Below, one piece after another: positions 18,369 to 25,804 of a DNA stretch of 64,000 nt (position 1 is the stretch's first letter; every line of letters starts with the position of its first letter). A model generated the notes under the pieces. The model ran no database searches. It had not been told where the DNA came from and worked only from the letters and a program-made list of their open reading frames with translations. The translations under genes were made by a program, and so were the position numbers. Source of the stretch: Roseibium sp. (GTDB lineage Bacteria > Pseudomonadota > Alphaproteobacteria > Rhizobiales > Stappiaceae); contig JAEPML010000008.1 in assembly GCA_017643925.1 (NCBI GenBank), positions 124,001 through 188,000 on the forward strand, given 5' to 3'.

Positions 18369-19086
18369 ACTGCCGTCCTACTTCTTGACGCGCTGGCAGC
18401 CCCGCAACTTGCGCGATTTTTTCGACGCCATTGACGATTGGCATCGAATACCAGGCAAAAATCTGGTGATTTACCAGTCCCCGACGGACACACAGCCCCC
18501 GCAGTGTATCCAGCTTCCTGCCTGTTTTAAGCGGTCGTTTCTTACTTCAAAGTAAAGTGTGCGTCGAGGTGTGAGCCGTGGTTAATTTTACGTTAAGGGA
18601 AAAGGTTCGCGGCCATTTTGCGGATTTCAATGCGGGCGTGACTTTAAGTGTCTGTAAACATTGTCAAATTCAGATCCAACTGTTGTGTGGTGTATAGGGC
18701 ACACTTCGGAAAATTCTGTAATCTGACAGTGTGTGACGTAGGTCACATCGACTCGAACCAGCAGCGCCTAGGGTGACCTCATTGCTGATGACCGCCCTGT
18801 CACGGCAATGCTGGACCCCACCTCCAGCTCAGGCCGCCGGTTCAAAACCCTGCCCACGACACCGGACCGGCGGCCCCGCCCTTTGGCAATGTTCCGGTGC
18901 CTTTTGTGCACGTCCTGCCCCTACCCCTGTTGCACACAGCCCGGAACATGCCGAAGGTGCCTCTCCTGCCGTCCACACGATTTTCGCAACTTTCTCGGCA
19001 GCAAGTTATTCAGGCTCTTGACATTCTTCTTCAGACAAAGGAAACGGAGGTCACGCAGCCACGCTTTCCAGCGAGACGGATGCGTT
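18369..19086. other. intergenic region upstream of rlpA and tRNA-Ser
   Basis: About 720 bp without a gene I can support. It must contain the leftward rlpA promoter and the rightward tRNA promoter; a TTGACA hexamer lies at 19018-19023 but no good -10 follows. Short open frames here lack ribosome sites and recognisable proteins. Confidence 0.5.
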
Positions 19087-19176
19087 GGTGAGGTGGCCGA
19101 GTGGTTTAAGGCAGCGGTCTTGAAAACCGCCGTGCGTGAGAGCGTACCGTGGGTTCGAATCCCACCCTCACCGCCA
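19087..19176 (+). tRNA. tRNA-Ser (anticodon UGA)
   Basis: A 90-nt class II tRNA. The acceptor stem GGTGAGG (19087-19093) pairs with CCTCACC (19166-19172), followed by G and an encoded CCA. The anticodon loop CTTGAAA carries TGA, a long variable arm follows, and the T-loop GGTTCGAATCC is canonical. It reads UCA and, by wobble, other UCN serine codons. Confidence 0.96.
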
Positions 19177-19262
19177 CTTTTTCTCACATTCTTTCTCTTG
19201 AAGATCCAATGCGCCGTTCGTTGAACGCGGGCTTTCGTTCCGACCTTATGGGGTGCGGAAAG

Positions 19263-20078
19263 TCATCCAGCAAAGGCCCGTTCGATCACGAATTCAGCGG
19301 GTCGGTTGTTCGCTCCCTCTGTGAGGCCTGCCTGTTCCAGGAGTGATTTCGTGTCTTTCAGCATTTCGGCGGAACCGCAAATCATGGCCCGGTCGCAAGC
19401 CGGGTCCAAGGGCGGAACGTCGAGATCCGTGAACAGTTTTCCGCTTTCGATCAGGTCCGTAATCCGGCCCTGAAACGGAAAAGGGTCCCGCGTGACGGAG
19501 TTGTAAAGGCGTAACCTGGAGGTATCGAACAGCTCGTTCAGCATCTCGTCTTCCTTCACTGATGCGACGAGGTCCTGACCATATTTCAGCTCCGCGACCT
19601 CCCTGCAGGAATGGGTCAGGATGAGTTCGTCGAATTTCTCGTAAGTCTCCGGATCGCGGATGACGCTGGCAAAGGGAGCGATGCCCGTACCCGTGGAGAA
19701 CATGTAGAGGCGCCTGCCCTTGACCAGCGCGTCGTTGACCAGCGTCCCGGTCGGCTTCTTGCGCATCAGGACAGCGTCGCCGGGTTTGATCTGTTGTAGA
19801 TGAGATGTCAGGGGGCCGTCCGGCACCTTGATGGAAAAGAACTCAAGGTCCTCGGCCCAGGACGGGCTTGCGATCGAATAGGCGCGGAACACGGGCTTGT
19901 CGCCGACCATCAGGCCAATCATGACAAATTCTCCGGACCGGAACCTAAATCCGGATGGCCTGGTCATGTGAAAGTGGAAAAGCCGGTCGGTGTAGTGGGT
20001 AACCGAGGTGACGGTCTCGACAAAGGTACCGGCGGGTGCACAGGCCTCAAGTTCGGCCGGGCTGGTCATGACATTCAT
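19263..20078 (-). CDS. fpr: ferredoxin--NADP+ reductase
   Basis: A 271-residue flavoprotein of the bacterial Fpr type that passes electrons between NADPH and ferredoxin or flavodoxin. The FAD motif is FRAYSIASP (RxYS), the NADP-binding loop is MFSTGTGIAPFAS, and ICGSAEM precedes the C-terminus, which ends FVIERAFAG. Start ATG 20078 was chosen because homology begins there; the open frame extends upstream into fdxA without a ribosome site. It lies 40 bp downstream of fdxA on the same strand, so the two form a natural redox pair. They are divergent from the AprBA-like array and could supply or drain its electrons. Confidence 0.9.
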   Translation of the reverse strand: MNVMTSPAELEACAPAGTFVETVTSVTHYTDRLFHFHMTRPSGFRFRSGEFVMIGLMVGDKPVFRAYSIASPSWAEDLEFFSIKVPDGPLTSHLQQIKPGDAVLMRKKPTGTLVNDALVKGRRLYMFSTGTGIAPFASVIRDPETYEKFDELILTHSCREVAELKYGQDLVASVKEDEMLNELFDTSRLRLYNSVTRDPFPFQGRITDLIESGKLFTDLDVPPLDPACDRAMICGSAEMLKDTKSLLEQAGLTEGANNRPAEFVIERAFAG

Positions 20079-20118
20079 TGGAGCCTCGTAGATTTGCTGC
20101 GCGCGATGGCGTGATTGC

Positions 20119-20445
20119 TCAGGCCGCTTTTTCGCTGAGATGTTCCAGCTTGCCGCCGACGCCATTCCACTCTTCGGCTTCTGGCAGCGGATCGATCTTT
20201 TCGGTAATGACGGGCCACTGGCTTGCGTATTTGGCATTCAGGTCCAGCCACTTCTGAGCTTCGGGTTCGGTGTCCGGCAAAATGGCTTCCGCCGGACATT
20301 CCGGCTCGCACACACCGCAGTCGATGCATTCGTCGGGATGAATGACCAGCATGTTCTCGCCTTCGTAAAAGCAATCAACCGGGCAGACTTCGACACAGTC
20401 GGTGTATTTGCACTTGATGCAATTGTCGGTGACAACGAAGGTCAT
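20119..20445 (-). CDS. fdxA: 7Fe ferredoxin FdxA
   Basis: A 108-residue ferredoxin. The N-terminal half has [18 protein letters not shown] and the second half [12 protein letters not shown], the pattern of a [3Fe-4S] plus [4Fe-4S] ferredoxin of the FdxA/FdII type; the alphaproteobacterial C-terminal extension ([16 protein letters not shown]) is present. Start ATG 20445 is preceded by GGAG with good spacing and gives the usual [10 protein letters not shown]-terminus; an upstream in-frame start would add 21 residues without support. It lies next to fpr. Confidence 0.95.
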   Translation of the reverse strand: MTFVVTDNCIKCKYTDCVEVCPVDCFYEGENMLVIHPDECIDCGVCEPECPAEAILPDTEPEAQKWLDLNAKYASQWPVITEKIDPLPEAEEWNGVGGKLEHLSEKAA

Positions 20446-20584
20446 GGGCATCTCCAGCTTTTCAGGTGTTTTGCCGTTATTGCCGTATCGAGTGAGCCTG
20501 TCGGTCAATTAGTTGCTATTGGCCAGGACAAGGCCGTGTTGAGGTGATTTCAGACCCGAAACCGGAGCTGAAATCCTGACTGCC

Positions 20585-20980
20585 TTGAAACAAACAGATG
20601 CCGCTTCCCTGCCTGGCAGGGCCGACGTCCTTTCCGCAGAGCAACCGCTGGAGATTCGCGTTTTGAACGAAGGCGGTTCGCTGCGCCTCAATTGGGCCGA
20701 TGGAACCAGTTCAGACTTTTCAGCACCGTTTCTGCGCGAAAACAGTCAATCGGCGGGCAGCAAGAAATTGCGCCTGATGGGGCTAGCGACCCCTGCCCCT
20801 GAAAACATCGCGATCACGAACATCAAGCCTATCGGCTCCTACGCGATAAATATCGTCTTTTCAGACGGATATGACAGGGGAATCTATCCCTGGATTTACC
20901 TGCGGGAACTCGAGGACGCGGCGGCACCGTCTTCCCCGACACCACGCCTTAGCGCCGCGGATTTCTTGAAGAGCAATTAG
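20585..20980 (+). CDS. DUF971 (gamma-butyrobetaine hydroxylase N-domain-like) protein
   Basis: A protein of about 131 residues with the single small domain found at the N-terminus of gamma-butyrobetaine hydroxylases and as stand-alone DUF971 proteins. The core is LNWADGTSSDFSAPFLREN, then IKPIGSYAINIVFSDGYDRG and YPWIYLREL, all family-typical. Stand-alone members often accompany Mrp/ApbC iron-sulfur carriers, so an accessory role in Fe-S protein assembly is plausible for the AprBA-like genes 66 bp downstream. The start is uncertain: TTG 20585 is used, but CTG 20576 has a better-spaced GGAG, and no ATG or GTG is available. Confidence 0.7.
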   Translation: MKQTDAASLPGRADVLSAEQPLEIRVLNEGGSLRLNWADGTSSDFSAPFLRENSQSAGSKKLRLMGLATPAPENIAITNIKPIGSYAINIVFSDGYDRGIYPWIYLRELEDAAAPSSPTPRLSAADFLKSN

Positions 20981-21046
20981 TTGACCGACCCGGTTGCCGG
21001 CAGCTCCTACGCTGACAGGCAATCGCATTAGAGATTGGAGAGAGGC

Positions 21047-22783
21047 ATGGATGATCTTCGTGCAGGTTTGAATGAAGTAGATTGCGACGTGCTGGTGATT
21101 GGCGGCGGAACCGCCGGCCCGATGGCCGCTTACCGCGCACGCAAGAAGAATCCGAATGCCAAGGTCATCTTGCTCGAAAAAGCCAATGTGAAGCGCTCGG
21201 GCGCCATTTCCATGGGCATGGACGGTCTGAACAACGCCGTCATTCCGGGACATTCAACACCGGAGCAGTACACAAAGGAAATCACCATTGCCAATGACGG
21301 CATTTGCGATCAGGCAGCCGTCTACAAATATGCCCAGAACTGTTATTCGATCATCGAGGAACTCGACCAGTTCGGAATCCGTTTCCAGAAGGACGAAAAC
21401 GGCGAATACGACGTCAAGAAGGTCCATCACATCGGAACCTACGTTCTGCCGATGCCAAACGGCGACACCGTCAAGAAGGCGCTTTACCGTCAGTTGCGGC
21501 GCGCACGCGTTCTGATCTCCAACCGTTACATGGCAACGAGGCTTCTGACCGGACAAAGCGGACGCGTCGCCGGGACGATTGCGGTCAACACCCGTACCGG
21601 GGAATTCCTGGTGATCCGGGCAAAGGCGGTCATCATGTGCATGGGGGCAGCCGGCCGTCTCGGTCTGCCGACTTCCGGATATCTGTACGGCACCTACGAG
21701 AACCCGACAAACTCCGGTGAAGGCTATGCAATGGCCTACCACGCCGGTGCCAAGCTCGCCAATCTGGAGTGTTTTCAGATCAATCCGTTGATCAAAGATT
21801 ACAACGGGCCAGCCTGTGCCTACGTGGCAGGTCCCTTCGGTGGCTACACCGCCAATTCGAAGAACGAGAGATTTATCGAATGTGACTACTGGTCCGGCCA
21901 GATGATGCAGGAATTCTACAATGAACTGCAATCCGGCAAGGGACCGGTGTTCCTGAAGCTCAACCATTTGCACAAGGATACGGCCGATCATATCGAGCAT
22001 ATCCTGCACACGGTTGAAAGGCCGACTCGCGGCCGCTTCCACGAGCAGCGCGGAACGAAATACGCCGACAAGATGATCGAGATGCATATCTCGGAGATCG
22101 GCTTCTGTTCCGGCCATTCCGCTTCAGGGGTTTACGTCGACGAGTTCGCCCGCACCACCGTGCCCGGTCTTTATGCCGCCGGAGACATGGCAAGCGTTCC
22201 TCATAACTACATGCTGGGCGCCTTTACAAACGGTGCGATTGCGGGCGAACACGCCATTGATTTCGCGGATGAAGTCGACTTCGAGGAATTCGACGAAACT
22301 GCCATTTCTCTCGAACAGGAACGGGTGCTCGCGCCGACGCAGCGCGATGACGGCCTGCCGCCGAACCAGATCGAATACAAGATAAGGCGTCTGGTGAACG
22401 ACTACCTGCAGCCACCAAAGGTGACGGCAAAATACGAACTCTGCCAGGAGCGCCTTGCCGAGGTTCGCGAAGACATGAACACCCAGATGATGGCGCGCGA
22501 TGCGCACGAACTGATGCGGTGCATGGAGGTGGCGAGCATCCTGGACTGCGCTGACATGGCGGCATTTGCCTCGCTCTACCGGACAGAAAGCCGCTGGGGT
22601 CTCTACCACTGGCGCTCCGACTACCCGGATTCAAACGACGAGGACTGGAAATGTCACGTCCTCCTGTCGAAACAGGACGACGCGATGACCTGCGAAAAAC
22701 ATCCCGTTGCCCCTTACATCATCCCGATCGCCGAGGATGAGAAGGACGCCTACTACAAGCAACGCATCACCGCCCAGGCCTGA
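21047..22783 (+). CDS. AprA-like / fumarate-reductase-type flavoprotein
   Basis: A 578-residue FAD oxidoreductase of the succinate dehydrogenase/fumarate reductase/adenylylsulfate reductase alpha superfamily. The dinucleotide fold is DVLVIGGGTAGPMAAYRA (about residues 15-32), followed by the FAD-contact segment EKANVKRSGAISMGMDG; the second FAD segment is GLYAAGDMASVPHNYMLGAF. The next gene encodes a small ferredoxin whose second cluster (CWYCMPCEADCP) resembles AprB, so the pair is AprBA-like rather than Sdh/Frd-like. There is no ATP sulfurylase, QmoABC or Dsr gene here, so classical sulfate or sulfite chemistry is not supported. No signal peptide, so cytoplasmic. ATG 21047 follows GGAGAGAGG. 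Substrate unknown; an oxyanion or organosulfur compound is a guess from the nearby NitT/TauT transporter. Confidence 0.75.
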   Translation: MDDLRAGLNEVDCDVLVIGGGTAGPMAAYRARKKNPNAKVILLEKANVKRSGAISMGMDGLNNAVIPGHSTPEQYTKEITIANDGICDQAAVYKYAQNCYSIIEELDQFGIRFQKDENGEYDVKKVHHIGTYVLPMPNGDTVKKALYRQLRRARVLISNRYMATRLLTGQSGRVAGTIAVNTRTGEFLVIRAKAVIMCMGAAGRLGLPTSGYLYGTYENPTNSGEGYAMAYHAGAKLANLECFQINPLIKDYNGPACAYVAGPFGGYTANSKNERFIECDYWSGQMMQEFYNELQSGKGPVFLKLNHLHKDTADHIEHILHTVERPTRGRFHEQRGTKYADKMIEMHISEIGFCSGHSASGVYVDEFARTTVPGLYAAGDMASVPHNYMLGAFTNGAIAGEHAIDFADEVDFEEFDETAISLEQERVLAPTQRDDGLPPNQIEYKIRRLVNDYLQPPKVTAKYELCQERLAEVREDMNTQMMARDAHELMRCMEVASILDCADMAAFASLYRTESRWGLYHWRSDYPDSNDEDWKCHVLLSKQDDAMTCEKHPVAPYIIPIAEDEKDAYYKQRITAQA

Positions 22784-22806
22784 GCGCACGAGGAACGGAG
22801 ACAGAT

Positions 22807-23040
22807 ATGCCTTTAGCGAATACACCGACTTCCGTGCCCGTGGTGGTCGACGATGAAAAATGCATTGCCGACAAGGGATGCACCGTCTGTGTCGATGTTT
22901 GCCCGCTGGATGTCCTGAGGATCAGCGACCTGACCGGCAAGGCCTACATGAAATATGACGAATGCTGGTATTGCATGCCCTGCGAAGCGGACTGCCCGAC
23001 CGATGCCGTCACAGTGAACATTCCCTATTTGCTGCGATAG
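22807..23040 (+). CDS. AprB-like 2[4Fe-4S] ferredoxin, minimal form
   Basis: A 77-residue ferredoxin with eight cysteines in two groups, C-x5-C-x2-C-x3-CP (residues about 19-33) and C-x2-C-x2-C-x3-CP (CWYCMPCEADCP, about 58-69). The CW-x-C-x2-C spacing of the second group is typical of AprB, the beta subunit of adenylylsulfate reductase, but true AprB has a tail of about 70 residues that wraps AprA and is missing here. It lies 23 bp after the flavoprotein gene, so it is its likely electron partner. ATG 22807 follows GAGGAACGGAG. Confidence 0.82.
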   Translation: MPLANTPTSVPVVVDDEKCIADKGCTVCVDVCPLDVLRISDLTGKAYMKYDECWYCMPCEADCPTDAVTVNIPYLLR

Positions 23041-23049
23041 GAGCGAGCC

Positions 23050-24003
23050 ATGGTATTCGAGCCCTTCGAAGACGAAAGCGATTTTGAACTGCTGGCTGAC
23101 AAGCTCGGTGAAGACGATCCGGCTGTTCGCCGTGTGGCCGTGATGGACCTGGCAGATACGGCAGATCCCGAAGCCATTCCGCTGATCGCCTCAACGGTTA
23201 AGGATGAAAGTCCGGAAGTCCGCCTGCAGGCAGCGATCGCGCTCGGCGAATTTGATGGTCTTGCAACGGCTACTGCACTGTGCCTGTTGTTGCAGGATAC
23301 CGATAATCGAGTGATCCAGGCGGCAACCGACAGCCTGTCGGAGTTGAAAGATCCCGCGTCGGCTGAACCCATGCTGGACCTGACGTCGCACGACAATGCC
23401 AAGGTTCGGGAAGGTGCCCTTCTGGGATTGAAACAACTGCGCCGTCCGGATGCCATGGCAAACGGGATTGAGGCCATGAAGGATCCAGTCCCGGCCGTGA
23501 GGATCCAGGCGGTCGGTGTTGTCGGCTACCTGAAAGCTGAGGAAGCGCTGCCTGCCCTGATCGCTTCCTGCAAGGATGCCGATCCGGAGGTGCGCCGCAC
23601 TGCGGTAGGAGCCCTCGCCTTCTCCAGATCTTCTCATGCAAAGGACGCCTTGCTTGTTGCCCTTGCGGATGAGCACTGGGCCGTGCGGGAGATCGCCGCC
23701 GAGGTACTCGGCAAACACAGCGAAGGGCTTGATGGCCAAAAGCTGATGCCCCTGCTTGATGATCCCTACTGGCAGGTTCGGGTCAAGGCAGTCAGAAGTC
23801 TGGGTAAACTGCGTGTCGTTGAAGCGGTCGACAAGATCGGTTCGCAACTGGACGAGGTGACATCCAATTTGCGCAAGGAAGCGGCTGCTGCGCTCGGTGA
23901 GATCGCGGAAAAATCGGCCTTGCCTTACCTGGAAAAGCTGGTTGATGACCCGGATCCGGACGTTCGTAAAAATGTGCGTTGGGCTTTGGGAAGGATTGGG
24001 TAA
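23050..24003 (+). CDS. HEAT-repeat protein
   Basis: A 317-residue, acidic, all-helical protein made of about nine PBS-lyase/HEAT-like repeats of 31 residues from residue 20 to the end; typical units are DESPEVRLQAAIALGEFD and DPDPDVRKNVRWALGRIG. No signal peptide and no catalytic residues are recognisable. It starts 9 bp after the AprB-like gene, with AGGAGCGAG before ATG 23050, so it is in the same operon. HEAT proteins of this type act as scaffolds or cofactor-insertion factors; a role in assembling the flavoprotein/ferredoxin pair is an inference from position only. Confidence 0.8.
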   Translation: MVFEPFEDESDFELLADKLGEDDPAVRRVAVMDLADTADPEAIPLIASTVKDESPEVRLQAAIALGEFDGLATATALCLLLQDTDNRVIQAATDSLSELKDPASAEPMLDLTSHDNAKVREGALLGLKQLRRPDAMANGIEAMKDPVPAVRIQAVGVVGYLKAEEALPALIASCKDADPEVRRTAVGALAFSRSSHAKDALLVALADEHWAVREIAAEVLGKHSEGLDGQKLMPLLDDPYWQVRVKAVRSLGKLRVVEAVDKIGSQLDEVTSNLRKEAAAALGEIAEKSALPYLEKLVDDPDPDVRKNVRWALGRIG

Positions 24004-24007
24004 TAGT

Positions 24008-24020
24008 GTTGCGACGCAAC
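24008..24020. promoter_or_regulatory. 13-bp perfect palindrome before the GntR gene
   Basis: GTTGCGACGCAAC is a perfect inverted repeat (6-bp arms, 1-bp centre) placed 4 bp after the HEAT gene stop and 24 bp before the chosen GntR start. Its size suits a dimeric repressor operator, most simply for GntR autoregulation. No second copy was noticed elsewhere in the window. Confidence 0.4.
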
Positions 24021-24044
24021 ATTTCGCAATGGGAGAGGCTGATC

Positions 24045-24848
24045 GTGGCCGAAACGGCAGAAAGTGTGACGCAACCGAGCCTGGCGCATGAGGCACGTCA
24101 CATGAGTGGAACCGATAAGCCGCCTACAGCCTCGTCCCGCCTGCCAAAATACCAGGAAATCGGCAGCTGTCTGATGGAAGCCATCGCTACCGGGGAATAC
24201 CCGCCGGGTGGCTACCTGCCAAGCGAAAGTGCCTTGATGAAACGTTTTGGGGTCAGCCGGGTTACCGTCCGGTTGGCCCTTAACATTTTAAGGGAAGCCA
24301 ACCTGATCGTCGGGCATCAGGGCAAGGGATATTTTGTCTGCACCCTCCAGGCGGTGCAGGATCTTGGCCGCCTGCAGGGATTTGGCGAGCTCATGGCGCC
24401 ATTGGGCGTTGAAACCCGGTCAGAAGTTCTCTCTGCTGAAATTGTTACGCCCCCTGCATCCGCAGCAGCTGCGCTGAAACTCAAGCGAGGCGAAACTGCG
24501 GTGAAGATCAGACGCGTGCGCATCGCAGCGGGAGAGACAATGAGCATCGATGTGAGCTTCTTTCCAATGGAAATCGGCACCCGTCTGCTCAGCCTGGACC
24601 TTACCCACGCCGACGTGTTCGCGCTAATCGAAAATGACCTCGATATCGAAATTGCATTTGCCGATATCACCATGTCAGTGGCTCCGGTTGAAGGTGACGT
24701 TGGCCGTCTTCTCAATCTTGAACCCCACGAGATGGTCATTCGAACAGAGCGCCTGACACACGACATTTCCGGCACACCGATCGACTTCGAATATCTCTAC
24801 GTCCGACCGGACAACAACCAGTTCAAGATCAGGGTACCAAGATGGTGA
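24045..24848 (+). CDS. GntR-family (HutC/UTRA subfamily) transcriptional regulator
   Basis: A 267-residue regulator. The winged HTH is at about residues 35-95 (YPPGGYLPSESALMKRFGVS, then VTVRLALNILREANLI) and the UTRA effector-binding fold at about 110-260, with LKLKRGETAVKIRRVRIA and the closing FEYLYVRPDNNQFKIRV typical of HutC-type proteins. Start GTG 24045 has GGGAGAGG 8 nt upstream, better than the earlier in-frame TTG and GTG codons inside the HEAT gene tail. Lying between the AprBA-like genes and the ABC transporter, it probably responds to the pathway substrate. Confidence 0.85.
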   Translation: MAETAESVTQPSLAHEARHMSGTDKPPTASSRLPKYQEIGSCLMEAIATGEYPPGGYLPSESALMKRFGVSRVTVRLALNILREANLIVGHQGKGYFVCTLQAVQDLGRLQGFGELMAPLGVETRSEVLSAEIVTPPASAAAALKLKRGETAVKIRRVRIAAGETMSIDVSFFPMEIGTRLLSLDLTHADVFALIENDLDIEIAFADITMSVAPVEGDVGRLLNLEPHEMVIRTERLTHDISGTPIDFEYLYVRPDNNQFKIRVPRW

Positions 24849-25378
24849 AATTCAGCAGACGCGAAATTCTTGGTGGCTGCGCGATTCTGGCGAGCTCCCA
24901 AATTCCGGCCTTCGCCTCCGCGCCGGATCTGAAGCATCTCGGGCTGATTTCACCACCGCTGGCAATCGAGGCCCCGGAACTCGGCGTTCCCGACTTGAGC
25001 GGAACCACGCATCAACTTGAAGACTATCGTGGCAAGACCGTGCTGGTGTCCTTCTGGGCTAGCTGGTGCCCACCTTGCAGAAAGGAAATGCCAAGCCTTG
25101 CACGGTTGAACAGAGCTTTGGGATCCGACAGGTTCGCCGTTCTGGCCATCAATGTCGGTGACCGGGAGGCCAGAGTAAGAATCTTCCTCGACACGATCGA
25201 TCACGATGGCCTGCCGGTTCTTCTGGACAGCGGCAGCGAATTGCCAAGCAAATGGTATGTTCGAGGATTGCCGATGAGCTATGTCCTGAATGGTTCCGGA
25301 TCTGTTGTCTACGGAGCAATCGGGGAGCGAGAATGGGACTCGATTGAAATGATTGATGCTCTCAGGGCAGTCAGCTAG
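24842..25378 (+). CDS. Tat-exported TlpA-like thioredoxin-fold protein
   Basis: A 178-residue periplasmic thiol-disulfide protein. The N-terminus has a twin-arginine signal (SRREILGG at residues 5-12) with cleavage near residue 27. The thioredoxin core contains VLVSFWASWCPPCRKEMPSL, with the WCPPC active site usual for TlpA/ResA/CcmG proteins, which reduce disulfides in cytochrome c or copper-site precursors. The cis-Pro segment is GLPMSYVL. It overlaps the GntR stop by 7 nt. Use of the Tat route, which exports folded proteins, is less common for this family. The SCO1 and cytochrome c genes downstream agree with a maturation role. Confidence 0.85.
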   Translation: MVKFSRREILGGCAILASSQIPAFASAPDLKHLGLISPPLAIEAPELGVPDLSGTTHQLEDYRGKTVLVSFWASWCPPCRKEMPSLARLNRALGSDRFAVLAINVGDREARVRIFLDTIDHDGLPVLLDSGSELPSKWYVRGLPMSYVLNGSGSVVYGAIGEREWDSIEMIDALRAVS

Positions 25379-25605
25379 CTTTCTGATCCCTGTCAGTTCT
25401 TCTTTTGTAAATTGAAGTAGAACTACCGCCACAATCGTGAGCGGTGGAATTTTGCTTGCCATGTCAAAAGCAACCCGACAGCAGCAGCGCTTTCGTAATC
25501 TCATTCAGAATTTAGCAACCAACCTTCACATCCGGTATTCCCGGAAGGCCTAATACAGGTTTTTGCCACTTGTATTAAAACGTTGCTTGCTGCACTGCAC
25601 ATTTT

Positions 25606-25622
25606 ACGCGCAAACTGCGCGT
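25606..25622. promoter_or_regulatory. 17-bp inverted repeat upstream of ABC operon
   Basis: ACGCGCA-AAC-TGCGCGT is a perfect inverted repeat with 7-bp arms and a 3-bp centre, about 155 bp before the predicted sigma-54 start site. It could be an activator or repressor site, or an RNA hairpin; it lacks a following T-run. Confidence 0.4.
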
Positions 25623-25665
25623 GTCCTGAGCTCCCACCCAGTGTGCCAATACATCACCTTCTCCA

Positions 25666-25683
25666 AACCGATTTAAATCGGTT
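25666..25683. promoter_or_regulatory. 18-bp perfect palindrome, candidate sigma-54 enhancer site
   Basis: AACCGATTTAAATCGGTT is a perfect palindrome centred about 94 bp upstream of the predicted transcription start at 25769. Distance and symmetry are those of upstream activator sites bound by NtrC-type activators. The binding protein is unknown. Confidence 0.5.
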
Positions 25684-25742
25684 CCAAATTCTGTCGTGTT
25701 TTCAGTGGCCTACGTAAAATTACCAAATACAGTTGCCGGAAC

Positions 25743-25757
25743 TGGCACACCTTTTGC
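25743..25757 (+). promoter_or_regulatory. sigma-54 (-24/-12) promoter of ABC operon
   Basis: TGGCAC-ACCTT-TTGC matches the sigma-54 core consensus TGGCAC-N5-TTGC at every position, with the required 12-bp step between GG (25744-25745) and GC (25756-25757). The predicted start is near 25769, leaving a 36-nt leader before the ATG at 25805. Confidence 0.82.
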
Positions 25758-25804
25758 GGTTTTAGAACCGTCCTGAGATAGGCGGCACTACTTGAGGGAA
25801 GGTT

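Larger units (their letters stand above)
25379..25804. other. intergenic control region of the NitT/TauT-type ABC operon
   Basis: A 426-bp gap with no gene. It holds two perfect inverted repeats and a consensus sigma-54 promoter (separate entries), the layout expected of an enhancer-driven sigma-54 promoter. Confidence 0.7.

Noticed and set aside
18773..19021. Short open frames before the tRNA-Ser gene as a small protein gene
   Set aside because: Several overlapping frames are open, none has a ribosome site, and composition looks non-coding.
19087..19176. tRNA gene as an integration site for a genomic island
   Set aside because: No integrase gene, no direct repeat of the tRNA 3' end and no change in gene style was seen on either side.
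21254..22117. Antisense open frame of about 290 codons opposite the AprA-like gene
   Set aside because: A shadow of high-GC coding sequence; the sense strand encodes a clear FAD protein.
21047..23040. Genuine dissimilatory adenylylsulfate reductase AprAB
   Set aside because: The ferredoxin lacks the AprB tail, and no sat, qmo, dsr or sox genes are in the window; only an AprBA-like relation is supported.
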